DNA from: Sporosarcina luteola
GTDB taxonomy: Bacteria > Bacillota > Bacilli > Bacillales_A > Planococcaceae
DNA length: 64,000 nucleotides
Reading direction: 5' to 3'
NCBI RefSeq assembly: GCF_023715535.1
Contig: NZ_JAMBOI010000007.1
Coordinates: forward strand, 36,779 to 100,778
The notes beneath the pieces were generated by a model. It was given only the letters and a program-made list of their open reading frames with translations. It had not been told where the DNA came from and did not search any database. Position 1 is the stretch's first letter. Every line of letters begins with the position of its first letter. Shown one piece after another: positions 42,431 through 51,146 of the stretch. Both the position numbers and the translations under genes were made by a program.

Positions 42431-43942
42431 TTGAAGAAAAAACTACTTACAACATTGGGTGCACTGGTGCTCGCAATCAGTGTGCCGTTAACCGGCAACG
42501 CAGAAAGCAAACAGCAGCAATTCTCTGACGTATCGCCGACAGTGTATTATGCAGAGGCGGTGAATGAACTTGCCGAACGCAATATCATTGGAGGGTACCC
42601 GGACGGCACATTCAAGCCGGGCAATCCGATTACTCGTGGCCAGGCAGCCGCAATCATTGCGAAATTGACGGATATGGATCTCACGAACGTCAAAAACCCG
42701 AATTTCAAGGATGTTACGGAAGCGAACGGTTACTACAAAGCAATTGCCGCACTGGCCGAGGCGAAAATTATTAATGGCTACGGGGACGGCAGATATGGGC
42801 CGAATGATCCGATTAAACGTGGACAGCTCGCCTCGATTCTCGTCAAAGCGTTCGATCTGCCGCGCTATCCTTTCTCCTACGTCAACAATCCGTTCAAGGA
42901 CGTAGTCTACTACGAGTCGCACGGTACCAACGTTCTTATTCTCTATCGACTTGGAATTGCGGGCGGAACATCCTCCGACCGTTTCAGCATCAACGCACCG
43001 GTGACGAGAGGTCAGGCGGCGAGTATGATGGTAGCGACAGAAAATAAGAAGCCGGCGATGGTATCGCTCGCACCGAAAGAAGTAGGAATGGCTGTGATTG
43101 GCGATGTTATATGGAAAACGGAACAGGACGTGTACGAGGCAATTGTTGTACGAGGGATAAGAGGCTATTCAACAACAGACAGGCTACAGCTTATTCCGCT
43201 GAAGGAAGGAACAGCAACACTTAATTTGCGCGGATACAGTGGAAATGCATACGGCAGTTATAGTTATAAGAAGTATTACGTACATGTCAAAAAAGTGAAT
43301 GGCGAATTGAAGCTGACCTTGGAAGAGACGGATGACTATCTGCCGACAGAAGCGAGGCTTACAGTGTCTGCCGACGAAAAGGTCGATAACATTAGTCTTT
43401 TCACTGTGGATGGAACGTTGGTAAACGAAAGTGCCGCGTTCAAGAAATGCGAGTCTCCACAATTCGTCTGCTTGGATATTGATGAACCGGGCAACTATAT
43501 TGCTAAGGTGCGTTTCGTCGGAGGCGAAGAAGCTCGCTACGCCATCGAAGCGAAAGAACCGGAACATGCTCGCTTCCACTATGACATCAAGACATTGAGG
43601 GAGCAGACGTCCTTCGTATTCGATATGAAAACACTGTTCCATCACAACGATTACTATGACAAGGAAGCCGCAGAAAACATTGGGAAGCATACAATTGTAA
43701 CGAAAAATGCTGATGAGATTGCTGAGATTACAAGAGATCCCGGGACCAATGTCTTCCGTGTCACTGCGAAGAAACTAGGGACGGTCGAAGTGGAATTTGA
43801 GAAAAAAGTTTATTGGATGAATGGACAGACTGGCGACGCGACATCGGGCATGACAAGCGGCATGAAGATTACCGTGCAGGAAATGAATGGGCTTATCAAT
43901 ATTTCTGCATCACAAATCTTTACAATTAATCCGGATATGTAA
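42431..43942 (+). CDS. SLH-domain surface protein 2
   Basis: A 503-residue paralog of the protein at 36060: signal peptide, three SLH domains (about 30-200), then the same C-terminal region (RLQLIPLKEGTATLNLRG; KYYVHVKKVNGELKLTLEET). Starts with TTG behind GAGAGGGTGG, giving MKKKLLTTLGALVLAIS, a good signal peptide. Anchored to the wall; function of the C-terminal part unknown. Its own ECF promoter lies just upstream. Confidence 0.85.
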   Translation: MKKKLLTTLGALVLAISVPLTGNAESKQQQFSDVSPTVYYAEAVNELAERNIIGGYPDGTFKPGNPITRGQAAAIIAKLTDMDLTNVKNPNFKDVTEANGYYKAIAALAEAKIINGYGDGRYGPNDPIKRGQLASILVKAFDLPRYPFSYVNNPFKDVVYYESHGTNVLILYRLGIAGGTSSDRFSINAPVTRGQAASMMVATENKKPAMVSLAPKEVGMAVIGDVIWKTEQDVYEAIVVRGIRGYSTTDRLQLIPLKEGTATLNLRGYSGNAYGSYSYKKYYVHVKKVNGELKLTLEETDDYLPTEARLTVSADEKVDNISLFTVDGTLVNESAAFKKCESPQFVCLDIDEPGNYIAKVRFVGGEEARYAIEAKEPEHARFHYDIKTLREQTSFVFDMKTLFHHNDYYDKEAAENIGKHTIVTKNADEIAEITRDPGTNVFRVTAKKLGTVEVEFEKKVYWMNGQTGDATSGMTSGMKITVQEMNGLINISASQIFTINPDM

Positions 43943-44007
43943 GTGAATAATGACTACCACTTGCGTGTGAAATTATATCTATGATACCGTAACTGATCAA
44001 TAATAAG

Positions 44008-44040
44008 AAGGGAGCCAATCGTTGAATTGGCTCCCTTTAT
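44008..44040 (+). terminator. Terminator after SLH protein 2
   Basis: AAGGGAGCCAAT pairs with ATTGGCTCCCTT, followed by a T-rich tract. This shows that the next gene starts downstream, not within the hairpin. Confidence 0.8.
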
Positions 44041-44129
44041 TATTGTCTTTAAAATGTTCATTCTTCATTTCACTAACACATAAATATACTTTCTGGTGGA
44101 AAGCTATCTTTTATGTGGAGGTGTATGTG

Positions 44130-45482
44130 ATGGGGAAAAAAACATCGGGAGGCAAGGATGAAGCAGCAAGTCTTGCTTGGTGGCAATTATCCCTAATTGG
44201 AGTAGGCTGCATTATTGGTACAGGTTTTTTCTTAGCATCAAGTATTGCGATTAAAATGACAGGTCCTTCTGTCATCCTGGCCTTTATCATGGCTGCAAGT
44301 GCAACCTATATCGTATTTGAAGCACTAGCGAAAATGTCCGCAAAAGATCCACAGAAAGGGTCATTTCGAACGTATGCCAAAAAAGCATATGGACGTTGGG
44401 CTGGGTTTAGCAGTGGTTGGGTCTATTGGTGTTCGGAGATTTTAATCATCGGTAGTCAGCTTACTGCAATTTCACTGTTATCAAAGTTTTGGTTCCCTGA
44501 CATTAAACTGTGGATATTCGCATCGATTTATGCCGTATGCGGCCTCCTTGTTCTTTTTATTGGGACTAAAGCGTTTGGGAAATTAGAGAGCGTATTTGCA
44601 GTGATGAAAATTGCTGCTATTTTTATGTTTATTGTAATTGCCATTTTAGCGTTGACGGGGATAATTGAGGGCGATTCCAAAGCAGGAATTCCTCAAACTG
44701 TAAAAGGATTTTTCCCTAACGGTATCGTCGGATTTTGGAGCGCTCTATTGTTTGCCTTTTATGCTCATGGTGGAATTGAAGTAATGGGCGTAATGGCCAT
44801 CCATCTTAAGAAAAAGGAAGATGCTCCTAAATCGGGAAAAGTCATGTTGGGGTTACTCGGAGTAATTTACATTACATCGCTTTCTTTAGCACTTTTACTA
44901 TTGCCATATGATAAGTTCAGGGAGAACAAAAGCCCGTTTGTTGAGGCCTTATCAGGTTTTAATGGTATTGAGTTTTTCCCGCATGTCTTTACGGCTGCAA
45001 TTATTATTGCCGGTTTTTCGACGATGTCTGGAGCTCTTTTTTCGGTTACCACGGTACTTCAAACAATATCTGAAGATGGGGATGCACCTAAACTATTTAG
45101 TAAACAAATGAAAAAGAAGTTCAAAATGCCGTTACCTGCTATCGCTTTAACGACAACCGGGCTTGTTCTATCCATAGTCACCTCATTATTATTGCCTGAT
45201 AAAGTATACGAATATATAACGACTGCTGCAGCATTAATGCTGCTTTATAATTGGATTCTCATTTTATCCATGTATCACAGATTAATCGAGCCGACTACTG
45301 CGGATAAAGTAAAAAGAGTGATCGGAATGATTCTTGTCGTTGCGGCCGTAAGTGGAGCACTTTTTCATAAAACAAGTCGACCTGGCTTTTTTGTCAGTTT
45401 ACTATTTCTTACGATAATTGGAATCGTCGTCCTGTTTTTACGGAAAAGGTGGAAGAAAGAAGAGGCTCAAAATAATGCATGA
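44130..45482 (+). CDS. APC-family amino acid permease
   Basis: A 450-residue permease with 12 predicted spans. GVGCIIGTGFFLASSIAIKMTGPS is the helix-1 motif of the APC superfamily, and FYAHGGIEVMGVMA lies in helix 6. It resembles Bacillus YvbW-type permeases. ATG 44130 has GTGGAGG nine bases upstream; the longer in-frame start overlaps a terminator. The 3' end overlaps the convergent LysE-type gene by 16 bases. Substrate not known. Confidence 0.85.
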   Translation: MGKKTSGGKDEAASLAWWQLSLIGVGCIIGTGFFLASSIAIKMTGPSVILAFIMAASATYIVFEALAKMSAKDPQKGSFRTYAKKAYGRWAGFSSGWVYWCSEILIIGSQLTAISLLSKFWFPDIKLWIFASIYAVCGLLVLFIGTKAFGKLESVFAVMKIAAIFMFIVIAILALTGIIEGDSKAGIPQTVKGFFPNGIVGFWSALLFAFYAHGGIEVMGVMAIHLKKKEDAPKSGKVMLGLLGVIYITSLSLALLLLPYDKFRENKSPFVEALSGFNGIEFFPHVFTAAIIIAGFSTMSGALFSVTTVLQTISEDGDAPKLFSKQMKKKFKMPLPAIALTTTGLVLSIVTSLLLPDKVYEYITTAAALMLLYNWILILSMYHRLIEPTTADKVKRVIGMILVVAAVSGALFHKTSRPGFFVSLLFLTIIGIVVLFLRKRWKKEEAQNNA

Positions 45483-46093
45483 TAAGCCTGAATGCCGAAG
45501 TATATTCCGAATCCAATCATAAAAAGGGAAGAAATAACGGAGATCATCTTCAAAAGATTCACGGATAATAATCTGCGGGCACCACTAGATAGAGTGGCCA
45601 TTATTGTATCCCATAAAAGGACACCAACTATAATGGCGATACTAAAAATCAGTAGTTGATCCCCTGCATAGGTTTCAGCAGATTGTGCAAGAACTGAACC
45701 ATAGATCCCCAGCCAAAATAGAATCGTTAGTGGATTCAAAAGCGACATGAAAAAACCAGTTAACAAGGAACGTCTAAGAAGGCTTTTTTTACCTGATTTC
45801 ATTTCTAGTTCAATTTTATGTAATGATACTAAATTTTCGATTCCAGTATATAAAAGAACAAAACAACCAAATGACCAAAGAATTATTTTTACCAGTGCGA
45901 ACTCGATAATTTGTCCGACTCCGAAATATACCATGATCATATACAAAACATCGGCTGTTAACGCTCCAATACCAAAAATCCAGGCATGAAAAAAACCGTT
46001 TTTAATACCCGTATTTAGCTGCGCAGCGTTAACAGGTCCGATGGGCGCAGCTAAAGATACGCCTAAAATGATATAGGCAGCTATCGAATTCAT
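45467..46093 (-). CDS. LysE-family amino acid exporter
   Basis: A 208-residue membrane protein with about six spans: GVSLAAPIGPVNAAQLNTGIKNG at the N-terminus and LTGFFMSLLNPLTILFWLGI in the middle, the LysE/RhtB signature. It should export an amino acid. AAGGGAGG precedes the ATG. Convergent to the permease at 44130. Confidence 0.85.
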   Translation of the reverse strand: MNSIAAYIILGVSLAAPIGPVNAAQLNTGIKNGFFHAWIFGIGALTADVLYMIMVYFGVGQIIEFALVKIILWSFGCFVLLYTGIENLVSLHKIELEMKSGKKSLLRRSLLTGFFMSLLNPLTILFWLGIYGSVLAQSAETYAGDQLLIFSIAIIVGVLLWDTIMATLSSGARRLLSVNLLKMISVISSLFMIGFGIYFGIQAYHALF

Positions 46094-46210
46094 GTAAAGT
46101 CCTCCCTTAAATAGCGTCTATGCATCCTATTCAAGAGGAGTGACTGGTACAACCTATAGAAGAGATATGATTGAATAAAAGAATTTTCCATAGTTCATAT
46201 AAAATAAGCA

Positions 46211-46240
46211 AAGCCCACGAGGATGATTTCCTTCGCGGGC
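46211..46240 (-). terminator. Terminator of ECF operon 2
   Basis: GCCCGCGAAGG pairs with CCTCGTGGGC (minus strand, one mismatch), followed by TTTGCTTATTTT. Confidence 0.6.
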
Positions 46241-46259
46241 CATATCTATAGATATATGC

Positions 46260-47726
46260 TCAATCTGCCGAACCATCAAATTTCTTTACCCATTCCTGAT
46301 CATTCCAAGTATCCGGGTTGTCGATTGTTTCATTCTCTCCACGCACGATAAAGTCATACGTATCTTTTCCACCCGTATACCAATCAACGATGACTAACTT
46401 GCCGTTGACATTTCGGACGAGAAATTCGGTTGCTTCACCATAACTGCCTACATCCTTATTGACCATTACAGGTACGTGCAAATAGAGAAAACCTCCATTT
46501 GCATCTTCAGTATTTTTCGCTTCCCAATCCCCAATTTCAACATCTTTCACCGGATCATTAAAGCCTCCATATCGATCATATTCGGATTGAACCTTCTTAT
46601 TTATATACTGCTTAAGGTTTTCGTTTTCAATGAATGAATCCAAGTCAATAGCAGAGCCATTCCAGACAGCTTTATAATAGTCCGTCAGCGCGGTAACACA
46701 CATATCATAAGCCGTTTCTATATCCTTTTCAGAAACTCCCGTTGGATTTCCAGGTGTGAATTCACGCACGGTATTGGTAGAAAGCACTTCCCACTCCGTC
46801 ACCTTTTCGTAAGGTAATGAACTGCCACGTGAAGTAACAGGGTAGGCGAGAGTGTCGTAAACAATCCTGATGTCCATCCCGGGCGAAATCTCGTTTGAAG
46901 CATGAGGGATGACAAACCGGGCGGCGGCTCCATTTATGATCAACTTGTCCTTTTTCGATGGAGCGTCCTCTACGAATCCTTGCGTGATAAGGACTTGCTC
47001 ACCATCGATAGCGGCGACTGTCCCTTCAAGCTCTTTGTAATTGACGGACAGATCGAAAGGGGGAATCGACTTTTGTTCCATGAAATCAGCGATGGCATGC
47101 TCGTGTTTATTCTGGAATGAACCGAGCACTTCACCTTTTGTTATAGGTTTTTCCTGTGGATGGCGAACGAGCCATTCTTCGGCTTTGTCATATCGGTAAG
47201 TCCATTTTAAAATGACATTGAAATAGTCGTCATAGGAGATTCCGAAATTCCTTTCCTGTGTTTGGAGAATTGTCTTCTTTTTCTCTTCATCTTCTTTGTC
47301 CAGATCTGCATAAAAAGTATCCCGTTGTTCCGCCAAAGCTTCTTCAATCGCTTCCGTGTCTTCCTCATAGCCAAGTGATTCCGCGTATTCTAATACAGCG
47401 TCTATTTGCAGAACTTTGCTCAAAACCGCCTGCTTTGTTTCAGCCGTGGCACCGTCTTCGTTACCATTTGATTCTGTCCGAAGCATGAAGCCATAAATCA
47501 GTTCATTGACCTCATATTTTTCATCATCCCCAGTGGAGAAGTCGTCCTTCAATAAGTTGAATGCAAAAAACAGGACCGCTGCGGCGACAAGGGCAGTCGC
47601 CACCCCAGGGAAGGGATTTCTTTTCTTCTGCCTGCGTTTACCCGAGAGGACTCTTCGCTTCACTTCTTCCACATCTTCTGAATTAATCCCCGACACAGCA
47701 TCTAAGCTTTTTTTCACTTCATTCAT
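46260..47726 (-). CDS. Anti-sigma factor-like membrane protein of ECF system 2
   Basis: A 488-residue protein: cytoplasmic N-terminus of about 45 residues (anti-sigma position), one span (GVATALVAAAVLFFAFNLL), then a large extracytoplasmic part. Residues about 95-190 are helical (IDAVLEYAESLGYEEDTEAI) and recall SurA/PrsA-type chaperone N-domains; a C-terminal NTF2-like piece is possible (FLVRNVNGKLVIVDWYTGG). ATG 47726 has GGGAGGTGC upstream and overlaps the sigma gene by eight bases. It probably binds the sigma factor and senses an envelope signal. Confidence 0.75.
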   Translation of the reverse strand: MNEVKKSLDAVSGINSEDVEEVKRRVLSGKRRQKKRNPFPGVATALVAAAVLFFAFNLLKDDFSTGDDEKYEVNELIYGFMLRTESNGNEDGATAETKQAVLSKVLQIDAVLEYAESLGYEEDTEAIEEALAEQRDTFYADLDKEDEEKKKTILQTQERNFGISYDDYFNVILKWTYRYDKAEEWLVRHPQEKPITKGEVLGSFQNKHEHAIADFMEQKSIPPFDLSVNYKELEGTVAAIDGEQVLITQGFVEDAPSKKDKLIINGAAARFVIPHASNEISPGMDIRIVYDTLAYPVTSRGSSLPYEKVTEWEVLSTNTVREFTPGNPTGVSEKDIETAYDMCVTALTDYYKAVWNGSAIDLDSFIENENLKQYINKKVQSEYDRYGGFNDPVKDVEIGDWEAKNTEDANGGFLYLHVPVMVNKDVGSYGEATEFLVRNVNGKLVIVDWYTGGKDTYDFIVRGENETIDNPDTWNDQEWVKKFDGSAD

Positions 47727-48234
47727 TGGATAGCACCTCCCAATCACCGGTTTTCAGTTTTTCCTTCAATATCTTCCGCGCCTTCACCATTCTTGCCTTC
47801 ACCGTATTTTCGGATAGCTCCAATAAAGCGGCGATTTCCCTGATCTTGTATTCTTCATAGTAATAAAAAATGACAATTTCCCGATACTTCATCGGCAGTT
47901 TCAATATCGTGATGGAGAGTTCTGCCCGCTCTTCATTCAATACAAGCGGGTCCTGTTGCGTATGTATCGTTTCCACCCAATCCTGCGTGATCAGCAGATT
48001 CCGGAATGACCAGCTCCGCAGATGGTCCTTGCAGCGGTTGACGGTCAACTTGGTAAGGTAAGCACGCAGTGTCCCTCGTTCCTCATAATTCGCTGACGTA
48101 TAAAAGGAAATGAACACGTCTTGGACGATATCCTTCGCCATCTCGCGGTCCCGTAAATAAAAGAAAGCCATCCTCAGTAGGTGTTCGCCATGCGCATCCA
48201 TGATCGCTTCCAATTCTCCCTGGTCCATTGTCAT
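47719..48234 (-). CDS. ECF RNA polymerase sigma factor (system 2)
   Basis: A 171-residue ECF sigma factor with region 2 (DREMAKDIVQDVFISFYTSA) and region 4 (LPMKYREIVIFYYYEEYKIREIAALLELSENTVKARMVKA). Start at ATG 48234 or 48228. Coupled to the anti-sigma gene. It is related to the sigma factor at 50649 (both have DHLRSW/DYLRSW), but its promoter target is not the TGAAACTTTT motif with certainty. Confidence 0.88.
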   Translation of the reverse strand: MTMDQGELEAIMDAHGEHLLRMAFFYLRDREMAKDIVQDVFISFYTSANYEERGTLRAYLTKLTVNRCKDHLRSWSFRNLLITQDWVETIHTQQDPLVLNEERAELSITILKLPMKYREIVIFYYYEEYKIREIAALLELSENTVKARMVKARKILKEKLKTGDWEVLSNE

Positions 48235-48252
48235 CACCGCCTCTTCATAATA

Positions 48253-48279
48253 GTAACGGAGCTCGAGAGGGAATGGTTG
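48253..48279 (-). promoter_or_regulatory. Candidate ECF promoter of system 2
   Basis: On the minus strand CAACC (48279-48275), 16 bases, CGTTAC (48258-48253). It has ECF spacing but a different -35 from the four TGAAAC sites, suggesting self-regulation with its own specificity. Confidence 0.35.
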
Positions 48280-48373
48280 TTGTTTTTATATTTTTAATTA
48301 ATTGCCTCTGGTGGTATATGGTGAAATTAATTTTACCTGTCACTGGCTGCTCGCGTATCGTAACCCGCAAAAA

Positions 48374-48416
48374 AATAATCCATCCTTGAGTGTAAGCTCA
48401 TAAGGGATGGATTATT
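48374..48416. repeat. Hairpin repeat A, copy 5
   Basis: AATAATCCATCC pairs with GGATGGATTATT; loop with GAGTG...CTCA. Confidence 0.75.
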
Positions 48417-48456
48417 TTATTTGATTCTATCGAAAAATTAAGCTATGCCAGTGCAG

Positions 48457-49008
48457 TTACTCCAGCCCTCCGCTAATTAAACTCCTCAATAATTGCTTGT
48501 CGCCGAGGTATGACATTTTAGCGATTTTGTCGTCGCGCATAATGGCAACGCCTGTTATTTCAATCGCCGTTTTCTCCCCGTCTTTATTCACATAATCAAG
48601 ATGGACTATGAAGTTATAATTTGTTGGTGTCACTTCGTTCTGCTCGACGTTGACATCGTTCACCTTCAATTGATATCCGTATCTGTCGGCTACCGTATGG
48701 AAGATGTCGAACTCACCTGTTCGAGTGTATAGATCGAATGTGCTTTCCGTAAAGTAAGGGGCGTATGTTTCCTTTAAATACGCATTATATTGTTCGAATC
48801 CTTTCTCCGTGTCCTCTATATTATCCGAGAAGTAATTCTTGAAGATCGCTTTTTCATTAGGTGCATTCATTTGCAGTTCGACGACGGTTTTAACTGTTTC
48901 CTTAATTTTATCTTGTTCATTTGATTTCGAACAACCTGCACAGATCAGGCAAATTACACTTAGACATATAGCTATCCCTGTCTTCCAACGAGAATTCTTT
49001 TTCTTCAT
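48457..49008 (-). CDS. Lipoprotein, unknown function
   Basis: A 183-residue lipoprotein: signal peptide, lipobox CLICAGC (Cys 26), then an NTF2-like alpha/beta domain (IKETVKTVVELQMNAPNEKAI; YQLKVNDVNVEQNEVTPTNY). AGGTGAGAAC precedes the ATG. It lies between the two ECF systems but is read away from the deacetylase operon; no shared promoter was found. Confidence 0.7.
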   Translation of the reverse strand: MKKKNSRWKTGIAICLSVICLICAGCSKSNEQDKIKETVKTVVELQMNAPNEKAIFKNYFSDNIEDTEKGFEQYNAYLKETYAPYFTESTFDLYTRTGEFDIFHTVADRYGYQLKVNDVNVEQNEVTPTNYNFIVHLDYVNKDGEKTAIEITGVAIMRDDKIAKMSYLGDKQLLRSLISGGLE

Positions 49009-49104
49009 GTTCTCACCTCGTACATTCGCATTTTCAGTTCATTACTTATACGGATTACCCACGATAAATGATTCGTTTTTTCTGTTTTGGCTGTGTCGGA
49101 TTTT

Positions 49105-49237
49105 TATCGGTCACTTTTAGATAGTTATCGGTCAAATCTAGGAAGTTATCGATCACTTCGAAAGAGTTATCGATCATTTCCAGTGAGTTATCGGTCAATT
49201 TCACAGTTTTATCGTCATTTCGTGACCTTTGACCTAA
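49105..49237 (+). repeat. 21-bp tandem array 4 (5+1 units)
   Basis: Units start at 49105, 49126, 49147, 49168 and 49189 (TATCGGTCA or TATCGATCA); end unit at 49210 is TATCGTCATTTCGTGAC, then CTTTGACCTAA. It ends 69 bases before the ECF promoter of the deacetylase operon. Confidence 0.85.
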
Positions 49238-49305
49238 GTGATTTCATCCTCGCACTTGGTTTCGGCTAGCTGAACTCGTGGAAGTAAAACTTTTTCAAAA
49301 ACCTT

Positions 49306-49331
49306 TGAAACTTTTCCTTCAAATCTCCGTC
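49306..49331 (+). promoter_or_regulatory. ECF sigma promoter 4 (operon of the sigma factor itself)
   Basis: TGAAAC (49306-49311), 16 bases, CGTC (49328-49331), continuing TGTACGG. It drives deacetylase, sigma and anti-sigma genes, so the sigma factor very likely controls its own synthesis. Confidence 0.85.
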
Positions 49332-49365
49332 TGTACGGTGCTTGATTGATAGTGGGGGTAAGAGG

Positions 49366-50628
49366 ATGAGGAAGAATTCAAGTAAGTTGTTACTTATGTG
49401 CTTGATTGTATTTATAATAGGGGTCGGTGCGATATGGGTATTGATTGAAACGCAAGGTAGGGTGTTTGCGCAAGGGACAGATCGGTTAATTGTAAAAAAG
49501 GAATTTGAGCGGGTGCTGACATTGGAAGAGCGGCAACCGATTTATATGAAGGGGAACGCCTTTACGCAGATAGGAGTATTGGAGGCGGGGCAGCCTGTTG
49601 CGATTACAGGAGAAGATGAGGTGTATTACGAGCTGCGGCTCGGGAATATGAGTGCCTATGTCCGGAAGGGGCAGGGAACGGTTGAGCGGAAGAAGTTGTT
49701 GACGATTGTACATACAGAGCGGCTGGCTGCTGTTCATTCATTGCAGAAAACTTCGGTGTACGAGGACGCTGATTTGCAGAGTGCTGTTATACTGGAGCTC
49801 GAGGAAGGCTATCGTTATCCGGTTGTGCGGGAGGAAGAGGATTGGTATATCCTTACGATAGGTGAGCGGCCGGGCTATATTCATAAGCAGTCTGTTGCGT
49901 TGGATGCGGGGCTGCCGGTGCTTGTCTATCATCAAGTGTTGCCGCTCGAGTCGATGACGACGATGAATAGTACGATATCCTTGGAATCGTTTGAGGAGCA
50001 GATGGAGTACTTGGCGAATCATCGGTTCGAGACGCTGACAGCGCATCAGCTGTATGATTATTTGGAAGGGCGCCTTGTTGTACCGGACAAGGCGGTGCTC
50101 ATTACGTTTGACGATGGTTTATTGTCGACGAAGGAATTTGCGTATCCCGTTTTGAAGCAATACGGGTTTACTGCGCTTCAGCATATTATTTCTTCGCGGA
50201 CGGATCGGGCACAGGGAGCGCAATTGTTTGACGCAGACGGCCCGCTGCAGTTTTTCACTGCGGAGGATCTTAACCAGCTGGCGGATGTGTTCGAGTTTGA
50301 AGCACATACATATGAATTGCATTCATTGAATGAGTTTACGGGTGCAGGGATTGTGTTTGATCAATCAAAAGAAGAGATTCTACTGGATTTGCAGCGAAAT
50401 ATCGGGCAAGTGCCAGCAGCCGTTTCAATAGCTTATCCATTTGGACACTATGATGAGGATTTCATAGCAGCTGCGAAAGAGGCAGGGTTGTTGATCGGCT
50501 TTACGACGACTGAAGGGTATGCCAATCGAAAGAATTCCAATTATGAAGTATGCCGATACGGAGTGACAGAGAAGAAGTCGTTTGACCAATTTGTTGCGTA
50601 TGTGGAGGGGGATATGACGTGGCCGTAG
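49366..50628 (+). CDS. Polysaccharide deacetylase with SH3-like domains
   Basis: A 420-residue exported protein: signal anchor (8-26), two SH3-like segments (about 40-110 and 118-175), then a CE4 deacetylase domain (about 182-415). Motifs: LPVLVYHQV, TFDDG (247-251) and HTYELH (314-319). The HTxxLH form is like the PgaB/IcaB/YxkH branch rather than peptidoglycan PgdA. It probably deacetylates a surface glycan. GGGGG precedes ATG 49366. First gene of the ECF operon; 20 bases before the sigma gene. Confidence 0.85.
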   Translation: MRKNSSKLLLMCLIVFIIGVGAIWVLIETQGRVFAQGTDRLIVKKEFERVLTLEERQPIYMKGNAFTQIGVLEAGQPVAITGEDEVYYELRLGNMSAYVRKGQGTVERKKLLTIVHTERLAAVHSLQKTSVYEDADLQSAVILELEEGYRYPVVREEEDWYILTIGERPGYIHKQSVALDAGLPVLVYHQVLPLESMTTMNSTISLESFEEQMEYLANHRFETLTAHQLYDYLEGRLVVPDKAVLITFDDGLLSTKEFAYPVLKQYGFTALQHIISSRTDRAQGAQLFDADGPLQFFTAEDLNQLADVFEFEAHTYELHSLNEFTGAGIVFDQSKEEILLDLQRNIGQVPAAVSIAYPFGHYDEDFIAAAKEAGLLIGFTTTEGYANRKNSNYEVCRYGVTEKKSFDQFVAYVEGDMTWP

Positions 50629-50648
50629 AGGAGGGTGAGGGTTTGTAG

Positions 50649-51146
50649 ATGAGTAGTATTGATCAAGTAATCGATGAGCATTCGCGTTATTTAGTACGCA
50701 TCGCTTATTTATACGTAAAGAATTGGTCGACTGCCGAAGATATTGTACAGGATGTATTCGTTACGTATTTTCAAAAGAGCGACCAGTTCCGCAATGAGGC
50801 GTCGTTGAAGACCTATTTGACGAAGATGACAGCCAATCGGGCAAAGGATTATTTGCGCTCGTGGAAGCATAAAAAAGATGTGCTGTTCGATACGATCTTC
50901 GTTTCAGATAAAGGTGCAGATGAAGTGGTGATGGAGCAGGAGCGGCTTGCCTCACTTGAGAAAAATCTTTTCCAGCTTCCGTTGAAATACCGTGAACCGC
51001 TACTCTTGTTTTATTATGACGAGCAATCAATAGCGGAAATAGCAGACTATCTGGAGCTGAATGAAAACACTGTGAAAACGCGGCTGCGAAGGGCGAGGCA
51101 GCAGCTGAAGGAGTTCTTTGATGAAGAGGAGGTGGAGAGCAATTGA
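50649..51146 (+). CDS. ECF RNA polymerase sigma factor (system 1)
   Basis: A 165-residue ECF sigma factor: region 2 (NWSTAEDIVQDVFVTYFQ, then ANRAKDYLRSW) and region 4 (LPLKYREPLLLFYYDEQSIAEIADYLELNENTVKTRLRRA). GAGGAGGGTGAGGG precedes the ATG. It is the best candidate to read the TGAAACTTTT-N12-CGTCTGTACG promoters, since its own operon carries one. Its end overlaps the anti-sigma TTG start (ATTGA). Confidence 0.92.
   Translation: MSSIDQVIDEHSRYLVRIAYLYVKNWSTAEDIVQDVFVTYFQKSDQFRNEASLKTYLTKMTANRAKDYLRSWKHKKDVLFDTIFVSDKGADEVVMEQERLASLEKNLFQLPLKYREPLLLFYYDEQSIAEIADYLELNENTVKTRLRRARQQLKEFFDEEEVESN

Noticed and set aside
34199..49237. CRISPR array
   Set aside because: Units are head-to-tail 21-mers without spacers and without cas genes.
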